DNA of 64,000 bases, taken from contig NC_134535.1 in assembly GCF_050624435.1 (NCBI RefSeq), forward strand, positions 128,516,731-128,580,730. Direction: 5' to 3'. Shown in pieces: positions 56,626 to 64,000 of this stretch. Source of the stretch: Tenrec ecaudatus. Lineage: Eukaryota; Chordata; Mammalia; Afrosoricida; Tenrecidae. Within the stretch, counting starts at the first letter, position 1; each line of letters opens with the position of its first letter. The notes under the pieces are model-generated. The model was not told where the DNA came from and ran no database searches. It saw only the letters and a list, made by a program, of their open reading frames with translations. The translations under genes and the position numbers were made by a program.

Positions 56626-57369
56626 AGACAATTTTCCAGAAGAATGGCTGGAAAGGGAGGAGGGATTGACCTTAGAGAATCCACATCGACTTCACGGCAT
56701 TGACGTCTTGTCCCTGGACAACCACGGAGGCTGTTCTTAACTTCTTCCAAATAAGCTTTCCCTGGGACCTGGCACCGACTCAGCTCACACTTCGGAGCCC
56801 TGAGGAAGGCTGGGTAGCAGGCACCCTGGGTGGGAGGGGAGAACATTTGAGTGAGAAAAATTCTGAGCCTCTTTGTTCCTTACCATTTTAAAGTAGAAAT
56901 AATCACGCATGTAAAGTGTTCGATATGATGATTCCAAGCTATTATCGTTACAGTTAATGCTATCATTAGAAGGTTACAGGAAGTCACCGATTCTAGTCAG
57001 ACATCTGACACATCAAAAAGTTAAAGGTCCCTTACAAGAGTTTCTCAGGAGAGCTAGCAAGGCTGTGACAGTTTCTAGAAAGTCCCCTTAGCATTTGGCT
57101 GGAATGCCTCCTTCAGCTTCACGCACTGACATGACCCAGCCCCATGAAACTGAGAGAACAACATCCCAAAAGCGAGGCCCTCTGGTTAGGTGGACATACA
57201 AGCCCATAGCCTAAGGAAGTCTTCAAGGGCCAGGAGGAGATTCACAAAGGGAAGGGAATGAATTCTCAAAACTACATCTCCAATATCCTAGCTCTCTCTT
57301 AGCCCCTGTGTCCACCAGTGTTGCCTTCCTGCAAATCTGAAATGTGCCCCACATCTTCACACAGATACG
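56626..57369. other. Unassigned sequence
   Basis: No repeat family or coding motif was recognised. Confidence 0.4.
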
Positions 57370-57720
57370 GGTTTTCTAATGGAAAACTACTCAGCCAACA
57401 GGAGAAATGAAGTCCTGGAGCATGCTACAACATGCGGAACCTTAGAAAACACGATGTTCAGTGGAATAAATCAGTTGCAAATGGACACTCATATAAAATA
57501 AGTATCGAGAAACCAATGTTTATTAGTGGTGACCATAGATGGGAAAAGGGAGGGACTCATTGTATAGGGCACTACCTTCTATAAGCGTGAGAAGAAACTT
57601 GGGGAACGAACACAGTGGTGACGGGACAGCATGATGGAGATAAGTTAATGCACAATATATGCAACACATTTGGAAATGACATACATATTCACCACAATTG
57701 GCTTTAATGAACAAAATAAA
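57370..57720 (+). mobile_element. Old L1 ORF2/3' UTR remnant
   Basis: 'ggaaaactactcagccaaca', 'tggagcatgctacaacatgc', 'cagtggaataaatcagttgc' and 'gaccatagatgggaaaaggg' follow the order of ancient L1 ORF2 ends and 3' UTR. Confidence 0.6.
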
Positions 57721-58709
57721 TACAAAAGGCCCCAAAGAGGGGACATCAAGAAAATTCCATATGCCACTAAGTCCCCACCATACATTTTTCGCTGTGTCTG
57801 AAACTGATTTCTTTGTGATCGTGCCAGAAGCTATTTGCATAGCAATTCTAGTCCATTGCCAATGTTGAGCCCTTGGAGGGTTGTCAAGTGTTCTCATCCA
57901 CGTCTTCTCCTTCACTCATCATCTCAGGTGTAACTGATAGTCGAAAAAAGAGGATGCAAATATAGGTTAGATTGTTCTCCGGGCTCCAGGCTCAGGACCA
58001 ATGCTTCCCAATGGTTGGCAATCTGGGGACCATTATCTCTGCTGTGTCCCACAGGAAGTGGCTTGGGCGGGGGTGGTTTCTGGCTAGTGTCATTAGCATG
58101 CAGCCTCCATCCTTGCCGGCAGCCCCCGGGTGAGTGTGTTGTGAGTGATCTATGATGTGTCACTTCTGCTATTAACAGGCATTTCCCATTTTGGCAGCCT
58201 CAGCACATTTTGCTCCGTTTCCAAAAGAGCACTCCTTTGTCCTCCATTAATAACCACTCTCAAGCCCTTATAGGACCCACCTGGACAGGTCCCTCCCAGG
58301 CTGTGCTCACTCAGGGCAGGGCTGAAATCTGTGGCTGTGTGGAACGATGGGAGCCGACTCTGTCTTGGGGAATGAACCGCTCCTCTGTGGGCTGAACAAC
58401 ACAGGACAAAGGAGAACAGCCCCACCCTTTGTGCGGCTTCAGTACAGCTCAGTTAATGAGTGAATTAATTAAAGATAGACACGGAGAAGTTCTTTTCAAT
58501 GGTGGACGTTGTCTGTGACCAAGAAAAGGTGACACGTGCCCCTTGGGGGTCTTGGGAGCATAAACCTGGGAACAGGTCTTGTAGCTGGGCTGAGGAAGGA
58601 TAAAGAGACAAGGGGAGCCCAAGCCCTGCTGTGCTGGTGTTTATGCTGAGCAAGAGTAAGAAGATTGGGAGAACGATATCTATTACAGGGTGCAAAGCTG
58701 AACAAACAA
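57721..58709. other. Unassigned sequence
   Basis: No repeat family or recognised coding frame. Confidence 0.4.
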
Positions 58710-58915
58710 AACACCAAAGTGACTGCTATTACACGGATTCCGATTCACAGCAACCCTATAAGATAAGAGTAGAATTGTTCCGTAGGGTTTCTCTGAGACT
58801 ATAATTCTCTTCATGGAGAGGCAGCCTCAGCTTTCTCCCTTGGAGCAGCTGGAGGTTTGAACCACTGACCTTGGGGTTAGCAGTGGAATGCTTCATCCAT
58901 GGTACCACCAGTGCT
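58710..58915 (-). mobile_element. AfroSINE, antisense
   Basis: A full-length antisense copy: 'gtgactgctattacacggat', 'tccgattcacagcaacccta', 'tagggtttctctgagactat', B box 'ggaggtttgaaccactgacc' and head 'atccatggtaccaccagtgc'. Confidence 0.9.
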
Positions 58916-59464
58916 TAAATAAGATCCCAACTAAGGGGCTTCATCTGCATAATCATGGTGGACTTCTGGCAGGATCTATTGAAACATTTCAGAACCAGCC
59001 CACTTGGCCTCGGGGCATTGCCCCCAGTCTGTGTGCTACTGCTCAACAGATCCAGCCTAAACGTTGTTTGTAATTGGCTCCTCCCTGCTCATGAAAGCTA
59101 ACTACCCAGGCTTCACCAATGGCCAGATGCTGGAATCCAGGAAAACATGGATCCAGATCAAAGACGTAATGGTTAATAAAACCTAGAAGGATTTCTCTCC
59201 AGGGCATTTTCCTTCAATCACAACCAGACAAAATCTTCACTTTGGTATTCAAAGCCCACTTAGGAACCCACCTCACTCATTTACCTCTGCGGAGGCGCTG
59301 GTGGGGTGACAGAAAAGGATGCCTCTGCTTAGACCATTTCCTGGTCAGGACTTCCTGTGCCTGCCCTCAATTCTCTTGAAGGCAACCAGAAGTCCGTTTC
59401 ATCTTCTCTCTGGAGTCTACAACCCGCCCCCATGTGTCCCACTCACATGTTTCTTCTTCCATTT
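58916..59464. other. Unassigned sequence
   Basis: No repeat family or coding motif was recognised. Confidence 0.4.
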
Positions 59465-59640
59465 TTAATTTTTAAACAACTTTTTTAATTGTGAAGGAGA
59501 TGAAAAGTTTACAGAGCAGATCACAGTTTTACATTCAACAATGGTGTTCCCACGTACCTGTGGCAATTCTTACCACGTTATCATCGCTCAATGCATCTTT
59601 CTTTGTATTGTTTTGCTGAAGTCCCTACAACATGGACTAG
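59465..59640 (-). mobile_element. Possible afrotherian L1 3' end, antisense
   Basis: 'aattgtgaaggagatgaaaa', 'gtttacagagcagatcacag' and 'ttttacattcaacaatggtg' resemble the antisense L1 3' UTR start known from afrotherians. A T-rich left edge fits a reversed poly(A). Confidence 0.5.
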
Positions 59641-59885
59641 AAGCTGTAGAGAGGAGCCACACCACCCTCTCTAGGAGTCCCGCGCATTGCCGAGGACGAT
59701 GCTGGGCAGTGAGGAACGACGTGTCTGTGCTGCGACTCAGCGCAAAGTACATGGTGGACTAATCAGCCACCTGAGCTCTTGGTTGATGAACTTGGAGAAG
59801 AGGAATGAAAAATGGAGAGGAGAAAAATGGACAAGCAAGACAGAGAGAGAGAGAACATAAGGAGACCTGAACCATTTGTCTACAT

Positions 59886-60241
59886 AAGTGGTTCTCAACC
59901 TTCCGAATGCCATGCGCCTTTATTACAGTTCCTTATATTGTGGTGACCCCCAACCATAAAATTATTTTCGTGGCTACTTCATAACTGTAATTTTGCTACT
60001 GTCATACTTACCTGGCAGGGGAGATACCATGATCAGGAAGGTGGTTTTCCAGGGCGAGGCTCACCCATTGCACTCGGATGTACTGACTCTTGTGATTTCC
60101 CTAAATGTGGGAGACTCGACTGCATCATTTGTGGTAGTGGGGGACTGCATTCGCACTCTCCCCTGAAAAAAAATTGTGCTACTGTTATGAATCAGGCAAC
60201 CCCTGTTAAAGGGGTCACAACCCACAGGTTAAGAACTGCCG
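59886..60241 (+). mobile_element. SPIN-type hAT miniature transposon, copy 3, interrupted by U1 retrocopy
   Basis: Left part opens 'aagtggttctcaaccttccg' and runs to 'ctgtaattttgctactgtc'. Right part resumes 'gctactgttatgaatcaggc' and ends 'caggttaagaactgccg'. The outer 8-mers gtctacat (59878-59885) and gtctagat (60242-60249) are a near-perfect target duplication with the TCTA core. Much of the AT-rich interior is deleted after the U1 insertion. Confidence 0.85.
60004..60165 (+). pseudogene. RNU1 (pseudogene): U1 snRNA retropseudogene
   Basis: 162 nt, essentially full length. It begins atacttacctggcaggggag, the U1 5' end including the 5' splice-site recognition sequence, keeps 'gcgaggct', 'aaatgtggga' and 'actcgactgcat', has catttgtgg at the Sm-site position (AATTTGTGG in the functional gene), and ends at the canonical 3' end 'cccctg'. 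It is followed by eight A residues (60166-60173) and flanked by tgctactgt (59994-60002 and 60177-60185). A-tail plus target duplication mark LINE-mediated retroposition. Around a dozen substitutions and the absence of snRNA promoter elements make it non-functional. Confidence 0.95.
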
Positions 60242-60249
60242 GTCTAGAT

Positions 60250-61139
60250 GCTCTCTGTACTGTCAGTTGAGAAACAGTGGCTGTGCCCATCTCTGGCTCT
60301 TCTAGGAGCCCTTAGTGGTACAGGGAACAGGTCCAAAGGGGATCAGCAGGTAAGAGCTCATTCTCTCACCCTACATTTCTAGGAAAAGGTATCAGTGCCA
60401 CCCTGTGGAATCCGCTTGCCCTTTCTTTGTAAACACCACATATTTCCCTGCAAATAAACAAACACAAATAGGAGACGTATCTATGGACCAGGAGGGAAAT
60501 AGCAAAGCCAGTTTGGAATGAACTTTGGCCAAGAAAATGGTGCAATCTAGCTGTAAGGCGATTAAATCAAAATTCCTTCTAAAAGGAGTTGTAATTATGA
60601 CAGCAACTTCTTTGGGGGCAGGCTGGGATTTACTCTCTTTTGAAGAGCCAAGACAGGATTTAGCTTTTCATGAGCCTGGGGTGCCAAATATACGGGGGAG
60701 ATTCCAGAATGTTATTCCTTCAGGGTGAAAAATCTCATCTGAAGAGGAAAACTCAATTAGGATCAGCCAATGAAAGAGCAAAGCTTAGAGGTTAACCTGG
60801 GGACAATGGATCAGGAGTTCCAATATTTTTGGAAGCAAGAACCAAACAGAAAATTAGGAGGACCCTTCTTTTGTGGTCACCTCTGGTACTTTTGGAGTTC
60901 TAAGAACAGATGGAATGACGTCATGTTCGCAAGTGAGCCTGTGGGAGACCCGAAGGACTACATCAGTGAGCTATGTGGCATGATATCGAGGCAGCTCAAT
61001 CATGTTGACAACATGCAATGCCCACCGAAAACAGCTTCCGTTGTTGAGCTCTTGTTGTGAGTTGAGTAATAGCCTCCAAATGTAACAATTATTTCCTCAT
61101 AAGTGAAATCACCCTTCTAGCAATTAAGAGAGCTAGCTA
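60250..61139. other. Unassigned sequence
   Basis: Contains a possible decayed AfroSINE head at about 60305-60360. The 96-codon plus-strand frame at 60770-61060 has no recognised domain. Confidence 0.4.
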
Positions 61140-61290
61140 CCAGACCCGTTTCACAGATGGAGAAACTGGTGACCAGAGAAACCAAATATGGCAAAGAGCA
61201 CGCTGATGGTAGGAGACAAAGGCAAAATTCAAACATAGACCTTTCTGGTTTTGAAATCCAATTCTCCTGCCTTTTGACCCAGTATTTTCA
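61140..61290 (-). mobile_element. MIR-like remnant, antisense
   Basis: 'gtttcacagatggagaaact', 'gtgaccagagaaaccaaata' and 'ccaattctcctgccttttga' follow the antisense MIR order. Confidence 0.6.
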
Positions 61291-61681
61291 ACTACCTTGA
61301 GATAGTTTAAAGCTCTCGAGGCAGTTACTGTCCGATTGTTCTACCACAGCAGCATGCATTTGCCCTTACTATAATGATTCCATCATCTTTCTCTCCTGCC
61401 AGACACTGAGCATCCAGAAGGGACTACATCCTTGATCATTAGCAAGATGATTGGTGTCTTAGGTCTCATTCGGCAGAACCAGACACTAATATATTGGAAG
61501 AAGATTCCTTCACAAGTGATTTAAGGGAGCAATCTGGAGAGTGGTTGATAAGGGGATGGGGAATATGATTTCAAGTGGAAGCTTAGCTCTAGTATCAATC
61601 TATAATGTAGATATCGCTGATGTGTCAATGACATATCAGATGTTGTTCCTCCAGGACAGAGAGTTACAAGCTTCATGGGTC

Positions 61682-61685
<4 letters not shown>

Positions 61686-61768
<83 letters not shown>

Positions 61769-61769
61769 A
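61686..61769 (+). repeat. (GA)n microsatellite, 84 bp
   Basis: GA dinucleotides with one interruption (gaaag). It yields long Arg-Glu repeats when translated, which are artefacts. Confidence 0.95.
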
Positions 61770-63599
61770 AACTTTCAAGTATTTCCAACATTATCACGTA
61801 GAAAGTCTAGTAGCCCAAGGACAGGCATCCAAAAAGGTCAAGGTGCCAGCCCTGAAAAGCCGGGCATGGACATATGGACCAGAAGCGCCTTCTGCAATCA
61901 TGGTCAATGCACTTGTGAAATCCTCAAGTGGAGCAAGGTGCAAAACTTCTTGACAGAACCCTAACCATGGTTCCTACTCTCTGTAGTTGTCCTCATGAGC
62001 AAAAGTGGTGGTCTCTCACTCCCGCTCATTTTTTCCTTTGCTTTCATTCCTATGCTCTCACATATTTGAGACGCCTTACGTTTGTATCATAATTAGAATT
62101 GTAATTCATGGCAAAGATGGAGGAATCTCCATCCATCAACTTACACGCCGATACAAGTCTTCGTCGAGGTGCTGCAGAAGTTGCAAGGTTCATAGCAGCG
62201 TGGCAAAGAAGACAAGCAAGACTTGAGAAGACTCAAGTGAGAAGTGTTTAGTACGTGCCAGTTTTCAGTCCCCTCTTTCCTAAAGGAGAAATTTTAATGA
62301 GCCCCAGAAGCTGTGCCTGATGTGCTGCTAGTTTATGGTGGGGAACAATCACAAGTTAACGGAAATGGGGCCCGGGGTGCAGGGAAGGAGGAAAGCGAAC
62401 ACCGCCGTACATTCACAAGCTAGCAGTCAGCTACGGGCCACGATGGCTCCATCCTGCTAGGGTCTTCCAAGAACTGTACATAGACCTTAGGTTCATCCAC
62501 CTGTGAGATGGAAGAGAAAGATATTTCTTAATTTCCCTTCCCCACTGGCCAAGATTTCCCCCACTTCCAGGCTATGACGGCATAAATGCTGGGCTCACAC
62601 TTCAAACACTCAGGAAGTCTGTTGCCACCATAAGGGCTGGGGTAAAATGTAGGCCTCAGGGTTGTGCGCTAGGGCACAAGAGATGTCCCAAACAGCGTGC
62701 TGTAGTTTAGTTGTGAATCTGGCCACGAGGAGGCCTCCCCATGAATGTATTTGGGAAGGTGGAGAGAAAGTTTGGCACAGTGATGTTTTGCTGACTTGGA
62801 AGGAGACCAAGAGGAAGATCATTGAAGAAAGAGCCAACTCTTGATGGTAGAAATCATGACTTAATGACTCAGTCATTAAATGACTGTTGGAAAGCCTAAG
62901 AGCCCTTTAGCAATCCCTGAGTGGCATGCCTTAACTAACAATGCAGCTCTAGTCACACAGAGGAGGGACAGGTGGTTTTCCTTGTATTTGTATGGATCCC
63001 ATTGTTCTAACTGAGACGTGATAGGCCAGGAAGAAGGGTGGCAGCCTCCTGAAGGAGATAATCAGGGGGCTGTAGCTTCAGGCAGCTTCATTTCAATTGG
63101 CTCAGCTTCTCCAAACACAATTAGCTGGGAAAAGGGCAGGAGGTGGCTCTAGAAAACAGGGGGTGGACTGACAAAGGACAGAAAAGAACAAAGGCCAGTA
63201 GAGGGGTCTCTGGATGAAAAGAAGAGGAAGCTGAAGCCTCCTGGGGCAGTAGGGGGGATTACAAGCCCTCTGAAAGAGAGCTGATCTGCCCCCTTTGCCT
63301 AACAGCTTACCTCCCTGCAGGGGCCTGGCAGCTCTACAGCTCCTGCTCTTTTTTCCTGGCACGGTCACGCTACATCAATTGTCTCCCTGGAGGACTAGAA
63401 TTGGGAAACTCCCTGAACAAAAAGACACTTGTGCATGATCTTGGGTTCTGCCAAAGTTAGAGTTGGCCCACTTAAGGCTGGCACCTCCATCCATTTCATC
63501 TCTTTCCCCAAATGTGTCAACCCTAAGGGTTAGCATTAATGCATCCCCAAGCCCAGCCACTGAGATCCTCTGCTTCTTCCCACCAAGTGCCTCTCCGGT
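61770..63599. other. Unassigned sequence
   Basis: No repeat family or coding motif was recognised with confidence. Confidence 0.4.
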
Positions 63600-63740
63600 T
63601 TTATGGATATTCTTGGTTCAGTGGAAAGAACACAGTCCAAAGGTCACTCTTCAAATACCAGCCCTTCCACCTGCTGCCTATGAGATATTGAATGCTGCCT
63701 TCTCCTCCTTCCTCATCTTCTACATCCCCTAAGAGTACCC
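63600..63740 (+). mobile_element. Possible MIR remnant
   Basis: 'ggttcagtggaaagaacaca', 'agtccaaaggtcactc' and 'ccagcccttccacctgctgc' weakly follow the sense MIR order. Confidence 0.4.
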
Positions 63741-63841
63741 TATTCCCTGATAATGAGTCAACAAAGCTACTAACGATCTGCCAAGGAGAAGGGCTATGAG
63801 CTGCCTTCCCAGCCCACACCTCATACTTCCCACTTAGGATA

Positions 63842-64000
63842 ACGAAACCAATTCACTGCAATCAAGTAGATTCTGACTCATTGTGACGCTATAGGTCCAG
63901 GAAGAACTTCCCCTGTGGTCTGAAACTGTAACTCTTTATGGGAGTAGAAAGACTCATCTGGTGTTTTTGAACTGCTAACCTCAAGGTTAACAAGCAAACA
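63842..64000 (-). mobile_element. AfroSINE, antisense, cut by window edge
   Basis: 'aaccaattcactgcaatcaa', 'tagattctgactcattgtga', 'ctgaaactgtaactctttat', 'gggagtagaaagactcatct' and the antisense B box 'tttttgaactgctaacc' are present. The head lies beyond the right edge. Confidence 0.9.

Noticed and set aside
61541-61953. Frames with long Arg-Glu repeats
   Set aside because: They are translations of the GA microsatellite and carry no other coding signal.
1-64000. CRISPR arrays, phage genes, bacterial operons or a novel multi-gene defence system
   Set aside because: Nothing in the sequence supports prokaryotic content. All repeat structure is explained by eukaryotic retroelements, DNA transposons and microsatellites.

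Overview
This window is vertebrate nuclear DNA, and I see no intact protein-coding gene in it. Every reading frame is short. The few longer coding stretches are decayed transposon proteins or isolated frames with no recognisable domain. The repeat content points to an afrotherian mammal, most likely a tenrec such as Echinops telfairi. About 25 copies of an AfroSINE-type tRNA-derived SINE sit beside RTE (BovB-like) LINE pieces that share the same 3' tail. There are also three copies of a SPIN-type hAT miniature transposon, a family known from tenrecs and a scattered set of other tetrapods. The species call is inference from repeat families, not from a database match.

Layout. 0-9 kb: an old MER5A-like hAT, SPIN copy 1, an internally shortened ERVL-like provirus with both LTRs (3.55-5.58 kb), and an unexplained minus-strand frame near 7.5-7.9 kb. 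9-15 kb: SPIN copy 2 sitting inside an AfroSINE, an ERVL-like LTR, several SINEs, and a repeat-poor block at 12.5-12.9 kb with regulatory-looking sequence. 15.4-18.4 kb: a minus-strand RTE element split by a 2.17 kb L1-type 3' unit with a 15 bp target duplication, and split again by an AfroSINE. 19-31 kb: old L1 pieces, SINEs, MIRs, ERVL-like LTRs and microsatellites. 31.9-39.1 kb: two oppositely oriented halves of the same L1-type 3' unit, abutting a nearly complete but dead minus-strand LINE-1 (ORF1 and ORF2 remnants). 39-51 kb: an old L1 3' end, an RTE reverse-transcriptase fragment, more SINEs, and an AfroSINE split by an L1-type 3' end. 51-64 kb: mostly unassigned sequence, a 213 bp palindromic-ended element at 54.9 kb, an ERVL-like LTR carrying a CT microsatellite, and SPIN copy 3, which is itself interrupted by a nearly full-length U1 snRNA retropseudogene at 60.0 kb.

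How the parts relate. The value of the window is its layered insertion record: AfroSINE split by SPIN, SPIN split by a U1 retrocopy, RTE split by an L1-type unit and by an AfroSINE, and AfroSINE split by an L1-type 3' end. Most of these junctions still show target-site duplications, so the relative order of several mobilisation episodes can be read from one locus. I found no operon, CRISPR array, bacterial or phage gene, or novel multi-gene system. The window looks intergenic or deeply intronic.
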